The position numbers and the translations under genes were made by a program. DNA of 64,000 nucleotides, taken from positions 17,636 to 81,635 of the forward strand of contig JAHAYJ010000082.1 of NCBI GenBank assembly GCA_018384375.1, written 5' to 3'. This document shows, in pieces, positions 17,157 to 26,896 of this stretch (within the stretch, counting starts at the first letter, position 1; every line of letters begins with the position of its first letter). The stretch comes from Lachnospiraceae bacterium (GTDB lineage: Bacteria > Bacillota > Clostridia > Lachnospirales > Lachnospiraceae). The notes below the pieces were generated by a model. It did not search any database, was not told the origin of the DNA, and saw only the letters and a program-made list of their open reading frames with translations.

Positions 17157-18110
17157 ATGAGACGACTGTGGAATTTTTTTCAGGAAAAAATGAATGATTT
17201 TACTGTCAGAAAGAAGCTGCTGATTTTTTATGTTTTTTGCGTGCTGCTTCCTCTTTTTGTGACAGATAGTGTAATTCTGACCATTCTTCTAAGGGGTGAG
17301 AGGAGAGAACGGGCGCTGGAAATGGAGAATATTGCCAGTGCGGTACAGTTTGAATTGTCATATACTTTTGAAGAAGCAATGAACATGTCAAAGAACATCT
17401 ATGCAAACCGGATGATAAACGAATTCCTGAATTATGAATATAGTTCAGGGTATGATTTTTTCGAGGCAACGCAGAAGCTTCTGGATGCTTCCTTTAATGC
17501 CGCAAGTTTTGGCTCACAGTTGGTAACTATGATTTTGTATGCAGACAATGATACGATTGTAAACGGCGGCCATTTCTATCGTCTTTCCTCTGCACAGGGA
17601 GAAGAATGGTATGAGAAATATCAGAGCGCAGAGAAGGATTTGATTCTACATTTTTATTATGTGGGAAATGAGGATCCTGTTACCAGTATAAAAAGAAGGA
17701 TTTCACTGGTCCGGAAGTTGAATTATTATAAGGATTCGGACTGTGAGAAGCTGATCAGGATTGATGTGGATTACAGTAATCTCCTTAGGAAGCTTACCAA
17801 TATGAATTACAGCATGACTTTTTATGTGTGCAGTGGTGATAAGATTCTATTCTCCAATGAAGGAAACACAAGTTATACCAAGGATTTTGAGCATTTAACA
17901 GGGAAGGAAAGGATAGGCTACGAACTGGACAGTAATTTTTATGGAGAAGAGCTTCGGATTCTGGTGCTGGAACCCACCAATACAGTGCTTTTGCAAATCT
18001 GGCAGCATTTTCCGCTGATCCTGTTTATGCTGGCTGTCAATATTCTTTTACCGTGGCTGTTAACCTATATTATCAACAGATGCGTTACTTGCGTTTATCG
18101 TCAGCCGTAA
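17157..18110 (+). pseudogene. YesM-type sensor histidine kinase, 3' part deleted
   Basis: The 317-residue frame contains two membrane segments (about residues 20-42 and 278-297) around an extracellular sensor domain, as in YesM/LytS-like kinases that pair with AraC-type regulators next to sugar ABC transporters. The HAMP, His-kinase and ATPase domains, some 270 residues, are missing. After LLTYIINR the frame runs into sequence of another gene and stops. The start at 17157 follows AGAGGAAG. Without a kinase domain it cannot signal. It lies 46 nt after the GH8 gene. Confidence 0.85.
18064..18080. other. Deletion junction between kinase and permease genes
   Basis: Left of here the kinase frame matches the family (LPWLLTYIINR). 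Right of here a frame offset by one reads DALLAFIVSRKRFLFKSQ, as expected inside a sugar permease. The permease frame is closed by TAA at 18061, so the joint lies in this short interval. Confidence 0.7.
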
Positions 18111-18690
18111 ACGCTTTCTGTTCAAATCCCAGCTGTCATTGTTCTGGGTAGTCACCATGTATGTAAACGGCGGTATGATTCCTGTTTTTCTTCTGTACAG
18201 GAATCTGCACCTGACCAACACCTTTTGGGTATATGTGATCCCGGGAGCCGTCAGCGCTTTTAACATGCTGGTGCTACGGACCTACATGCAGGGATTGCCG
18301 GATTCCCTTGAGGAATCGGCACAACTTGACGGGGCGGGCTATATGACCGTATTTATCAAGATCATTTCACCTCTGTGTAAGCCTGTTTATGCAACGGTAG
18401 CATTGTTTGTGGCAGTGGGGCAATGGAATTCCTGGTTTGATGCTATGTTGTACAACCGTATGAAGGATGAGTACACGACACTGCAGTATGAGTTGATGAA
18501 GCTTTTGTCTTCTGTCATGCAGCAGAGCGGAAGTGCTGACAATATGAAGGCAGTAAGCGGCAATGCTATTACACCGACCTCCATCCGTGCAGCAGCGACA
18601 ATTGTGACAATGCTCCCGATCGTGTGCCTTTATCCTTTCCTGCAAAGATATTTTGTTGCAGGTCTTACCATCGGAGGCGTAAAAGAATAA
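18079..18690 (+). pseudogene. Carbohydrate ABC permease (LplC/YtcP-like), 5' part deleted
   Basis: The C-terminal ~200 residues of a MalG-type sugar permease: FWVVTMYVNGGMIPVFLLYRN, then the EAA loop EESAQLDGAGYMTVFIKIISPLCKP that contacts the ATPase, and a normal C-terminal FVAGLTIGGVKE. The intact family protein is about 290-300 residues; the first ~90 (the first membrane segments) are missing and there is no ribosome site. An ATG at 18139 exists but would give a protein lacking part of the core. No partner permease, binding protein or response regulator is present nearby. Confidence 0.87.
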
Positions 18691-18726
18691 TCAGGGGAGT
18701 TTTGCACTTTAGATAATAGTCAGGAG

Positions 18727-18763
18727 GCACCATGTCGGCATTCATGCAGGCATGGTGCTTTTT
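18727..18763 (+). terminator. Intrinsic terminator after the truncated permease
   Basis: GCACCATG / CATGGTGC stem with a small inner GCA-TTCA-TGC hairpin, then TTTTT. It presumably ended the original transporter operon. Confidence 0.85.
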
Positions 18764-18787
18764 GTGGAACCTATTTGCGTTGTGTTC

Positions 18788-18793
18788 TATAAT
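18788..18793 (+). promoter_or_regulatory. Candidate -10 element for manC
   Basis: A perfect TATAAT 79 nt before the manC start codon. The -35 region at 17 nt (TGGAAC) is poor, so only the -10 hexamer is well supported. Confidence 0.35.
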
Positions 18794-18871
18794 GTGTTAG
18801 GATTAAAGTGCGATTAGGAGAAACAGACTGCTTACAGCTTAAGATTAGCTGTGAATGAGAAGGAGAATCAC

Positions 18872-20182
18872 ATGAATATTGTTTTATTATCAGGCGGATC
18901 GGGCAAACGTTTATGGCCGCTTTCTAATGATATACGTTCCAAACAATTTATTAAGATTTTCAAGACAGAAAACGGAGAATATGAATCTATGGTGCAGAGA
19001 GTATACAGGCAGATCTGCAGTGTGGATCAGGATGCTTCCGTCACAATAGCGACTTCTAAGACACAGGTCTCGGCTATTCACAACCAGCTCGGCAACGCTG
19101 TGGGCATTTGTGTGGAACCGTGCAGAAGAGACACCTTTCCTGCCATTGCGCTTGCAGCAGCCTGGTTGCATGATGTGAATAAAGTGCCTGAGGAGGAGCC
19201 GGTAGTGGTCTGCCCTGTTGACCCTTATGTGGAACAGGATTATTTTGAAGCCCTGAAGGAACTGGGAGAGCTCGCAAAGGAAGATACAGCAAATCTGGTA
19301 CTGATGGGGATCGAGCCTACTTACCCCAGTGAAAAGTATGGTTATGTAATTCCCCGGGACAAGGAAAGGGTCAGCCTGGTGAGTACCTTTAAGGAAAAAC
19401 CGGATTTAGATACGGCGAAGGAGTATATCCGACAGGGTGCATTGTGGAATGGAGGCGTATTTGCCTTCAAACTGAAGTATATGCTTGAAAAGGCTCATGA
19501 ACTTATAGAATTTGCGGATTATTGGGATCTGTTTTCCAAATATGATATGCTGACAAAGATCAGCTTTGACTATGCGGTTGTGGAAAAGGAAAAAAAGATC
19601 TGTGTGATGCGTTTTGCCGGTCAATGGAAAGATCTGGGCACCTGGAACACGCTTACGGAAGCAATGGAAGAGCCCAGTGTTGGGAATGCTATTTTTAATG
19701 ATAAGTGTCAGAATGTTCATGTAGTCAATGAACTGGATGTGCCGGTGCTCTGCATGGGGCTTAAGGATGTGGTGGTTTCTGCCAGCCCGGAGGGAATTCT
19801 GGTATCCGATAAGGAGCAGTCCAGCTACATTAAACCTTATGTGGACAATATCGATCAGCAGATCATGTTCGCAGAAAAATCATGGGGAAGCTTTCGTGTC
19901 ATTGACATCGAGGATGAGAGCATGACGATCAAGGTTACGCTGAAGGCAGGGCGGAGCATGAATTATCACAGCCATGAAAGAAGAAGAGAGGTCTGGACAG
20001 TAATCTCCGGCAAAGGAAGAATTGTTGTGGACGGTGTACAGCAGCCGGTAAAGGCCGGAGATGTGGTGGAATTGCCTGCCTGCTGTAAACACACGATTCT
20101 TGCTGATACAGAGATCAAACTGATCGAGGTGCAGATCGGAAAAGAGATCAGTGTCAATGATAAAAAGAAATATGAACTGTAA
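18872..20182 (+). CDS. manC: Mannose-1-phosphate guanylyltransferase
   Basis: Makes GDP-mannose from mannose-1-phosphate and GTP, a precursor for cell-surface glycans. The 436 residues carry the nucleotidyltransferase signature LLSGGSGKRLWPLS, then EPCRRDTFPAIALAA and FKEKPDLDTA. The C-terminal ~100 residues are a cupin (NYHSHERRREVWTVISGKG), the layout of type II ManC/phosphomannose isomerase fusions. The ATG at 18872 has AAGGAG 6 nt upstream; an upstream in-frame GTG at 18851 is less likely. No other GDP-mannose genes lie nearby. Confidence 0.92.
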   Translation: MNIVLLSGGSGKRLWPLSNDIRSKQFIKIFKTENGEYESMVQRVYRQICSVDQDASVTIATSKTQVSAIHNQLGNAVGICVEPCRRDTFPAIALAAAWLHDVNKVPEEEPVVVCPVDPYVEQDYFEALKELGELAKEDTANLVLMGIEPTYPSEKYGYVIPRDKERVSLVSTFKEKPDLDTAKEYIRQGALWNGGVFAFKLKYMLEKAHELIEFADYWDLFSKYDMLTKISFDYAVVEKEKKICVMRFAGQWKDLGTWNTLTEAMEEPSVGNAIFNDKCQNVHVVNELDVPVLCMGLKDVVVSASPEGILVSDKEQSSYIKPYVDNIDQQIMFAEKSWGSFRVIDIEDESMTIKVTLKAGRSMNYHSHERRREVWTVISGKGRIVVDGVQQPVKAGDVVELPACCKHTILADTEIKLIEVQIGKEISVNDKKKYEL

Positions 20183-20196
20183 AGAGGTGACAAACT

Positions 20197-21201
20197 ATGA
20201 ATCAAAAGCAGGAAATGAATCAAGAACAGACAATACCGGTTGAAAATGAAAAGGGCCTGAAGGATATTACAACGAAAAGAATTGTCATATATCTGGGAAT
20301 CACTTTTGTATTGACCTATGCGGTGGAGATTTTTTTGATTGCGCCTATGCTTGGCAGCGCAGATGTGAATCAGGCTATGGGGGCGCAGACACTGATCAGC
20401 GCGGTAATGCTGATCCCAACCATGGCGGTGATTTTAACCAGATTGATCACGAAAGAAGGATTTAAAGGCAGGGAATTGATGATCGCACTGAATCTGAAGG
20501 GGAATAAGCGGTATTATGCATTAGCCTGGTTCGGCTTTGCTTTACTGATTACTCTTGGAGCGGTTCTATACTTTCTGCTGTTTCCGAAGCAGTTTGACGG
20601 ACAGTTGGGCTACGTCATGGCAATGTATGAGGCAAATGCCCAGGCTGCTGGTGTGGAGGTGGATGTCACCATTACACAACTGCAGCAGACAATGGTATTG
20701 CAGACCTTGATGGGCGTTTTCCTGTCTCCGTTTGTAAATGTGATGAACTGCTTTGGCGAGGAATGGGGATGGAGAGGTTATCTTCTTCCGAAAATGCTGA
20801 AGAAATTTAAGGTGGTTCCTACGCTGCTGATCAGCGGAGTGATCTGGGGGTTGTGGCATATGCCGTTAACGATCATGGGACATAACTATGGAAATGGTTA
20901 TCCGGGCTATCCGGTTACGGGAATTCTTGCAATGTGTGTATTCTGTACGGTATTGGGGATTATTTTGTCCTATGTGACGATCAAGACAAGGAGCTGCATT
21001 CCGGCAATTATGGGACATGGCATGATGAACGGTTTTGCTACCATAGGAATCTATTTTACTTCTCTTGACGATCCATATAATGTTTTTTTGGGACCTGCAC
21101 CGACAGGATTAATTGGAGGCATGGGATTTCTTGTTTTAGCGGGTGTATTGCTTTATCTTCTGCATAAAGAGGAAAAGGAAAAAGGAAGGATTTCTTTATA
21201 A
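20197..21201 (+). CDS. CPBP-family intramembrane glutamic protease
   Basis: 334 residues with about eight membrane segments. Motif 1 is EEWGWRGYLLPKM (near residue 187), motif 2 GVIWGLWHMPLTIMG, and a final HGMMNG segment, the metal-free glutamic-protease signature of Rce1/CPBP proteins. Members act in bacteriocin self-immunity or membrane protein processing; the role here is not known. Starts 14 nt after manC with AGAGGTG, so the two may be co-transcribed. Confidence 0.9.
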   Translation: MNQKQEMNQEQTIPVENEKGLKDITTKRIVIYLGITFVLTYAVEIFLIAPMLGSADVNQAMGAQTLISAVMLIPTMAVILTRLITKEGFKGRELMIALNLKGNKRYYALAWFGFALLITLGAVLYFLLFPKQFDGQLGYVMAMYEANAQAAGVEVDVTITQLQQTMVLQTLMGVFLSPFVNVMNCFGEEWGWRGYLLPKMLKKFKVVPTLLISGVIWGLWHMPLTIMGHNYGNGYPGYPVTGILAMCVFCTVLGIILSYVTIKTRSCIPAIMGHGMMNGFATIGIYFTSLDDPYNVFLGPAPTGLIGGMGFLVLAGVLLYLLHKEEKEKGRISL

Positions 21202-21218
21202 ATTTTATTGGAATTCTA

Positions 21219-21247
21219 TTGCAATTTACCCGGCCTGGTGCTACAAT
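21219..21247 (+). promoter_or_regulatory. Sigma-A promoter of the rimP-nusA-infB operon
   Basis: TTGCAA, exactly 17 nt, then TACAAT. The predicted start near 21254 gives a leader of about 80 nt that contains an intrinsic terminator before rimP. Confidence 0.65.
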
Positions 21248-21275
21248 ACAAAAGAATTAAAGATAATTACTAGTT

Positions 21276-21304
21276 AGGGTGGACTTAGCGGTCCACTCTT
21301 TTTT
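21276..21304 (+). terminator. Leader terminator (attenuator) before rimP
   Basis: AGGGTGGAC / GTCCACTCT, a 9-bp stem with one G-U pair and a 6-nt loop, followed directly by six T. It lies between the promoter at 21219 and the rimP ribosome site, so it must be read through for the operon to be expressed. Confidence 0.75.
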
Positions 21305-21332
21305 ACGGAAAATGAAATTGAAAGGTGGATCT

Positions 21333-21809
21333 ATGTCAAAGAGAGAAAGCTATGAGGCGAAGGCGGAAGAACTTCTTACACCGATAGCCGAGGCAAATCA
21401 CGTGGAAATCTATGATGTTGAGTATGTGAAGGAAGGGGCGGACTGGTACCTGCGCTGCTATATTGACAAGGAAGGCGGAGTGAATATCAATGACTGCGAA
21501 ACAGTCAGCAGAGCCCTTTCAGATGAGCTTGACCGCGTAGATTTCATTGAGGATGCTTATATTCTGGAGGTCAGTTCACCGGGACTGGGTCGTACCCTGA
21601 AAAAGGATAAGCATCTGAAAAAGAGTCTTCTCCAGGAGGTGGATGTGAAAACCTATAAGCCAATTGACGGAACCAAGGATTTTACGGGAGTTTTGAAAGC
21701 GTTTGATGAAAATACCGTTACGCTTGGAATTGCGTCAGATAAGGAGATTGAAGACAGAGTCTTTAACAGAAAAGATATTGCAACAATTAAACTTACATTA
21801 GATTTTTAG
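21333..21809 (+). CDS. rimP: Ribosome maturation factor RimP
   Basis: Needed for assembly of the 30S subunit. The 158-residue protein has the family layout: an N-terminal alpha/beta domain (VEIYDVEYVKEGADWYLRCYIDKEGGV, with NINDCETVSRALSDELD) and VSSPGLGRTLKK before a C-terminal SH3-like barrel (GVLKAFDENTVTLG). AAGGTGG precedes the ATG at 21333. First gene of an operon that continues with nusA. Confidence 0.95.
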   Translation: MSKRESYEAKAEELLTPIAEANHVEIYDVEYVKEGADWYLRCYIDKEGGVNINDCETVSRALSDELDRVDFIEDAYILEVSSPGLGRTLKKDKHLKKSLLQEVDVKTYKPIDGTKDFTGVLKAFDENTVTLGIASDKEIEDRVFNRKDIATIKLTLDF

Positions 21810-21843
21810 TCCGGAAGATACGGGCGGAAAGGGATAAGGGAAA

Positions 21844-23022
21844 ATGAACAAAGAATTAATGGAAGCACTTGATATTTTGGAGAAGGAGAAAGAAATCAGT
21901 AAAGAGACACTCTTTGAGGCAATTGAGAACTCTTTGATTACTGCCTGCAAAAATCATTTTGGAAAATCCGATAATATCAAGGTTGAAATTGACAGAGATA
22001 CTTGTGACTTCCTGTGCTATGCAGAAAAGGAGGTTGTAGAAGAGGTAGAGGATGACTGCCTTCAGATCACACTTGAGGATGCACAGAAGATCAAATCGGA
22101 TGCACAGCTTGGTGATATCATTCATGTGGAAATTAAGTCCAAGGAATTCGGACGTATTGCTACACAGAATGCAAAAAACGTCATCCTTCAGAAGATCCGT
22201 GAGGAAGAGAGAAGCGTGATCTATAACCAATATTTTGAAAAAGAGAAGGACATTGTGACAGGCATTGTACAGCGGTATATCGGTAAGAATATCAGTATTA
22301 ATCTGGGCAAGGCAGATGGCATACTGAATGAAAGTGAGCAGGTTAAGGGCGAGGTGTTCAAGCCGACTGAGAGAATCAAGGTATATATTCTTGAAGTTAA
22401 GAACACACCGAAAGGCCCAAGAATTCTGGTCAGCCGTACACATCCGGAACTGGTGAAGCGTCTGTTTGAAGCTGAGGTGACAGAGATTAAGGACGGCACT
22501 GTCGAAATCATGAGTATAGCGAGGGAGGCCGGAAGCAGGACCAAGATGGCAGTACGCTCCAACAACCCTAATGTGGATGCAGTCGGTGCGTGTGTTGGTC
22601 TTAACGGTGCAAGAGTGAATTCCATCGTGGAGGAACTGCGCGGTGAAAAGATTGATATTATTAACTGGGATGAGAATCCCGGTAATCTGATTCAGAATGC
22701 TCTGTCGCCGGCAAAAATTGTTGCGGTGTTTGCAGATCCGGATGAAAAGACGGCTAAGGTAGTGGTTCCTGATTACCAGCTTTCACTTGCCATCGGCAAG
22801 GAAGGCCAGAATGCAAGACTCGCAGCAAGGCTTACAGGCTATAAGATTGATATTAAGAGTGAGACACAGGCAAAAGATGCTCCCGGATTCCGCTATGAAG
22901 ACTATATGGATGAGTATGATGAATATGATGAATACGAGGAAGACTATGCTGAAGAGGGCCAGGAGGAGGCCTATGAGTCTGATGAAGAGTATGAAACTTT
23001 GGCAGGAGACGAGACAGAATAA
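21844..23022 (+). CDS. nusA: Transcription termination/antitermination factor NusA
   Basis: RNA polymerase-binding factor controlling pausing and termination. 392 residues: N-terminal polymerase-binding domain, an S1 domain (GIVQRYIGKNISINLG), then two KH domains with VGACVGLNGARVNSIVEEL and LAIGKEGQNARLAARLTG. It ends in a tyrosine- and acid-rich tail of about 45 residues rather than the E. coli AR repeats. In other bacteria NusA regulates its own operon, which fits the leader terminator seen here. Confidence 0.97.
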   Translation: MNKELMEALDILEKEKEISKETLFEAIENSLITACKNHFGKSDNIKVEIDRDTCDFLCYAEKEVVEEVEDDCLQITLEDAQKIKSDAQLGDIIHVEIKSKEFGRIATQNAKNVILQKIREEERSVIYNQYFEKEKDIVTGIVQRYIGKNISINLGKADGILNESEQVKGEVFKPTERIKVYILEVKNTPKGPRILVSRTHPELVKRLFEAEVTEIKDGTVEIMSIAREAGSRTKMAVRSNNPNVDAVGACVGLNGARVNSIVEELRGEKIDIINWDENPGNLIQNALSPAKIVAVFADPDEKTAKVVVPDYQLSLAIGKEGQNARLAARLTGYKIDIKSETQAKDAPGFRYEDYMDEYDEYDEYEEDYAEEGQEEAYESDEEYETLAGDETE

Positions 23023-23034
23023 GGGGGGGATTAC

Positions 23035-23304
23035 ATGGCAAAAAAAATACCCATGCGCCAGTGCGTAGGATGCGGAGAAATGAAAAGCAAGAAGGAAATG
23101 ATGCGCGTCTTAAAAACCCCGGAAGATGAAATCGTACTGGATGTTACAGGAAAGAAAAACGGCAGAGGAGCTTATCTTTGTAAACAGAAGGAATGCCTCA
23201 TAAATGCCAGAAAAAATAAAGGATTGGAACGGTCTTTCAAAATGAGTATTCCAAATGAAGTATATGACAGTCTGGAAAAGGAGTTTGATGAGATTCATGA
23301 ATGA
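23035..23304 (+). CDS. ylxR: YlxR-family nucleic-acid-binding protein (DUF448)
   Basis: 89 residues; the MRQCVGCGEMKSKKEMMRV block and GRGAYLCKQKEC make up the conserved GRGA-Y YlxR fold with a possible zinc site. It sits between nusA and ylxQ as in most Firmicutes. Proposed to bind RNA or modulate transcription; not proven here. Confidence 0.93.
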   Translation: MAKKIPMRQCVGCGEMKSKKEMMRVLKTPEDEIVLDVTGKKNGRGAYLCKQKECLINARKNKGLERSFKMSIPNEVYDSLEKEFDEIHE

Positions 23305-23608
23305 CAGAATTTTATCTCTTCTGGGCCTGGCTGCCAGAGGGAGAAATCTTGTAAGTGGTGAATTCTCTACGGAGAAGGCAGTAAAGGAAGGAAAAGCGTC
23401 ACTGGTGATCATAAGCAGCGATGCATCAGATAACACCAAAAAGATGTTTACCGATATGTGTACGTTTTACAAGACTCCGATCTATTTTTATGCTGGGAAG
23501 GAAACTCTTGGGCAGGCAATCGGTAAGGAAATGCGGGCATCTGTTGCAATAACAAATCCCGGTATGGCAGCGAACATAATCAAGCATTTGGAAGAATCAC
23601 AGGAATGA
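23288..23608 (+). CDS. ylxQ: L7Ae-family RNA-binding protein YlxQ
   Basis: A 106-residue L7Ae/L30e/S12e/Gadd45-type protein ([37 protein letters not shown], shown in part), predicted to bind kink-turn RNA. The ATG at 23288 is used because AGGAG is 5 nt upstream; the ATG at 23297 is 14 nt from it. Overlaps ylxR by 17 nt. Confidence 0.9.
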   Translation: MRFMNDRILSLLGLAARGRNLVSGEFSTEKAVKEGKASLVIISSDASDNTKKMFTDMCTFYKTPIYFYAGKETLGQAIGKEMRASVAITNPGMAANIIKHLEESQE

Positions 23609-23621
23609 CGGAGGTAGTGGA

Positions 23622-26525
23622 ATGGCCAAAATTAAAGTGCATGAAATAGCAAAGGAATTGGGAAAGCAGAGCAAGGACGTGATTGCTTTCCTGCAGGATA
23701 AAGGAATTGAAGTAAAGGCTGCGCAGAGCTCTTTAGAGGAGGATGCAGCAGCAATGGTAAGAAAGGCATTCGGTGGTGTTGCCGAAGAAAAGAAGCCTGA
23801 AGCGGTAAAGGAGCCTGAAGAGGTAAAGAAGCCGGAGGAAGTGAAGACGGAAGAAGTATCTACGGCACCTGCAAAGAAGCCGGAAGCGCCGAAAGCACCG
23901 GTTGAGGGAGAGGCTCCCCGTAAGAAAAAGAAAATTATTTTTGTAAGCAATCCTCATAACAGTAACATCCCCGGACAGCGTTCCCAGGGGCAGACAGACA
24001 GAAGACCTGCTCAGGGGAATAGCAGACCTATGCAGGGGGGAAACAGACCAAGCGGAAATCGTCCCAATCAGGGAAGACCGGCTCAGGAGGCACCGCACAA
24101 GATCATTCGTCCCCTTACCGCTCCATCTGTGATGGAAAGTACGCAGGTGGATTTTAAGCAGAATGCCAGAAAACTTGAAAATGAAAGACTGGCTGCAAAA
24201 AATGCGCAGGAAGCAAAGGATCAGGCAGCAAGGGCTGCTACGGAAGTGCAGAGAATGCAGCAGACAGGCGACAACGGGGCAAGACCGGCACAGGCAAGAG
24301 AGAACGGCATGACAAGGCCGGTCGGTAGAGATGAAAGGTACCAGAGAAATGAGAGAGTTCAGGGAAGCGCTGGAAACAATCAGGGAGAAAGGGCTGCAAG
24401 GAACGACTCCCGCAGACCTGAAGGTGCTAATCGCACAGGGAATCAGGCTGGCAGGAGTGATTTCAGGAGCAATGGCACTGATCGGAATAATAACAGATCT
24501 GGTAACAATAGCGGCCGCAGTGAAAGAGGCTCTCAAGGACAGGATAATCGATTTAAGCGGTCCGAAAAGCCGTCTAAGAGTTTCGTTCCGGAAGCCCCGG
24601 GTAAGGAAGAAAAGCGTAGGGATGAGGAAAAACGCAGAAATAATCAGGAGAAAGATAGAAGATCCAGGAAGGACTTTATCTATGAAGAGGATGAAGCAGC
24701 AGTAAAGAATAAGAATAAGGCAGGGCGCTTCATCAAACCGGAGAAGAAGGTTGAGGAGGCTGTTGAAGAGCAGATCAAGGTGATCACAATTCCGGAATCT
24801 CTTACGATTAAGGAATTGGCTGACAAGATGAAGCTGCAGCCCTCTGCAATCATCAAGAAACTGTTCCTGCAGGGGCAGATCGTAACAGTCAATTCGGAAA
24901 TTTCCTTTGAGGATGCCGAAAATATTGCGATTGATTATGAAATCATCTGCGAAAAGGAAGAAAAAGTAGATGTGATTGAGGAACTGCTCAAGGAAGAGGA
25001 TGAGGCAGAAGAAACACTGACAGGCAGACCACCTGTTATCTGTGTCATGGGACATGTCGATCATGGTAAAACCTCTCTTCTTGATGCGATCCGTAAAACA
25101 AATGTAACAGATAAGGAAGCCGGAGGTATTACACAGCACATAGGTGCGTATACTGTGAATGTTAACGGTCAGTCCATTACGTTTTTAGATACGCCGGGAC
25201 ATGAAGCGTTCACGGCAATGCGTATGCGTGGCGCAAATTCCACAGATATTGCAATTCTTGTAGTGGCTGCAGATGATGGTGTCATGCCGCAGACGGTAGA
25301 GGCAATCAACCATGCGAAAGCTGCCGGAATTGAGATCATTGTGGCAGTCAATAAAATTGATAAACCCGGTGCCAATATTGACCGGGTAAAGCAGGAGATG
25401 ACAGAGTATGAGTTGATCCCGGTGGATTGGGGCGGAAATACAGAATTTGTACCTGTATCCGCAAAATCCGGTGAGGGGATCGAAACCCTGCTTGAAACGA
25501 TCCTGCTTACAGCAGAGATTATGGAATTAAAGGCAAACCCCAACAGACGGGCAAGAGGTCTTGTCATTGAAGCTGAGCTTGACAAGGGACGTGGACCAGT
25601 TGCAACGGTCCTGGTTCAGAAGGGTACACTGCATGTGGGAGATTTCATTTCTGCTGGAGCCAGCCACGGTAAGGTAAGAGCCATGATAGATGATAAGGGC
25701 AGAAGAGTGAAGGAGGCAGCTCCGTCTACTCCTGTTGAAATTTTGGGCCTTTCCGATGTACCCAGTGCAGGCGAGGTATTCATTGCTCATGAAAACGATA
25801 AGACGGCTAAAACCTATGCAGAAACCTATCTGGCACAGAATAAGGAGAAGATGCTGGAGGAAACCAAGGCAAAAATGTCATTGGATGATCTCTTCAGCCA
25901 GATTCAGGCAGGTAATCTGAAGGAGTTGAATATTATCGTCAAGGCGGATGTCCAGGGTAGTGTTGAGGCCGTTAAGCAGAGTCTGATGAAGCTTTCCAAT
26001 GAAGAGGTAGTCGTGAAATGTATTCATGGTGGTGTTGGTGCCATCAATGAATCCGATGTATCTTTGGCATCTGCATCAGCAGCAATTATTATCGGGTTTA
26101 ATGTTCGACCTGACGCCATGGCGAAGACCATTGCCGAAAGGGAAGGCGTAGATATCCGGCTTTACAAGGTAATCTATCAGGCAATTGAGGATATTGAAGC
26201 TGCAATGAAGGGCATGCTGGATCCGGTATTCGAGGAAAAAGTGATCGGTCATGCGGAGGTAAGACAGATCTTTAAGGCATCGGCTGTCGGTAATATTGCA
26301 GGTTCCTATGTGCTTGACGGTGTATTCCAGAGAGACTGTAGGGTTCGCATTACCAGAGAAGGCGAGCAGATCTATGAAGGCGCACTGGCTTCATTAAAGC
26401 GTTTTAAGGATGATGTGAAGGAAGTGAAAGCGGGATTTGAATGTGGTCTCGTATTTGAGGGCTTCGATCAGATGCAGGAACTTGATATTGTCGAAGCTTA
26501 TATTATGGTGGAGGTTCCCAGGTGA
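23622..26525 (+). CDS. infB: Translation initiation factor IF-2
   Basis: GTPase that places initiator tRNA on the ribosome. 967 residues: an IF2N domain ([16 protein letters not shown]) followed by a long low-complexity linker of about 300 residues rich in Gln, Asn, Arg, Pro and Glu, a second IF2N domain ([17 protein letters not shown]), then the G domain with [18 protein letters not shown] and NKIDKP, and C-terminal domains ending in a normal [10 protein letters not shown]. The linker reads as open in two other frames because of its composition; those are not genes. GGAGG sits close to the start. Confidence 0.97.
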   Translation: MAKIKVHEIAKELGKQSKDVIAFLQDKGIEVKAAQSSLEEDAAAMVRKAFGGVAEEKKPEAVKEPEEVKKPEEVKTEEVSTAPAKKPEAPKAPVEGEAPRKKKKIIFVSNPHNSNIPGQRSQGQTDRRPAQGNSRPMQGGNRPSGNRPNQGRPAQEAPHKIIRPLTAPSVMESTQVDFKQNARKLENERLAAKNAQEAKDQAARAATEVQRMQQTGDNGARPAQARENGMTRPVGRDERYQRNERVQGSAGNNQGERAARNDSRRPEGANRTGNQAGRSDFRSNGTDRNNNRSGNNSGRSERGSQGQDNRFKRSEKPSKSFVPEAPGKEEKRRDEEKRRNNQEKDRRSRKDFIYEEDEAAVKNKNKAGRFIKPEKKVEEAVEEQIKVITIPESLTIKELADKMKLQPSAIIKKLFLQGQIVTVNSEISFEDAENIAIDYEIICEKEEKVDVIEELLKEEDEAEETLTGRPPVICVMGHVDHGKTSLLDAIRKTNVTDKEAGGITQHIGAYTVNVNGQSITFLDTPGHEAFTAMRMRGANSTDIAILVVAADDGVMPQTVEAINHAKAAGIEIIVAVNKIDKPGANIDRVKQEMTEYELIPVDWGGNTEFVPVSAKSGEGIETLLETILLTAEIMELKANPNRRARGLVIEAELDKGRGPVATVLVQKGTLHVGDFISAGASHGKVRAMIDDKGRRVKEAAPSTPVEILGLSDVPSAGEVFIAHENDKTAKTYAETYLAQNKEKMLEETKAKMSLDDLFSQIQAGNLKELNIIVKADVQGSVEAVKQSLMKLSNEEVVVKCIHGGVGAINESDVSLASASAAIIIGFNVRPDAMAKTIAEREGVDIRLYKVIYQAIEDIEAAMKGMLDPVFEEKVIGHAEVRQIFKASAVGNIAGSYVLDGVFQRDCRVRITREGEQIYEGALASLKRFKDDVKEVKAGFECGLVFEGFDQMQELDIVEAYIMVEVPR

Positions 26526-26893
26526 GAAAAAACAGTATGAAGAATACCCGTATTAACGGGGAGGTGCAAAGAGTGCTGGCGGAGGTGATCCGTGCAGAAA
26601 TCAAGGATCCCAGAATCAGCCCTCTTACCTCTGTGGTTTCTGTTGAGGTTGCACCGGATCTGAAGACCTGTAAGGCATGGATCAGCGTTTACGGAGATGA
26701 AGAAGCACAGAAGGCCACCATCGAAGGCCTGAAAAGTGCAGAGGGATTTATTCGCAAGGAACTTGCGAGAAGAATCAATCTTCGCAATACACCGGAAATC
26801 CGGTTTATTGTAGACCAGTCCATTGCCTATGGTGTGAAGATGTCTAAGCTGATTGATGAAGTGAACCGGACAAATGATCAGGAAGTGAATTAA
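26522..26893 (+). CDS. rbfA: Ribosome-binding factor A
   Basis: Binds the 5' helix of immature 16S rRNA. 123 residues with [23 protein letters not shown] at the N-terminus and [20 protein letters not shown], the KH-like fold core. The start is GTG at 26522 in a GTGA overlap with the infB stop, with GGAGG 6 nt upstream; an ATG at 26537 is the alternative. Confidence 0.94.
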   Translation: MRKNSMKNTRINGEVQRVLAEVIRAEIKDPRISPLTSVVSVEVAPDLKTCKAWISVYGDEEAQKATIEGLKSAEGFIRKELARRINLRNTPEIRFIVDQSIAYGVKMSKLIDEVNRTNDQEVN

Positions 26894-26896
26894 TTT

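Noticed and set aside
18104..18118. Catabolite-responsive (cre-like) element GTAAACGCTTTC
   Set aside because: It lacks the outer consensus bases and lies inside the permease coding remnant.
24331..24705. 124-residue open frame inside infB
   Set aside because: It lies in another frame of the IF-2 low-complexity linker, where GC- and purine-rich codons keep several frames open; no ribosome site.
23733..25139. 468-residue reverse-strand frame opposite infB
   Set aside because: Antisense shadow of the biased IF-2 coding sequence with no start signals and an implausible Cys/Phe/Leu-rich product.
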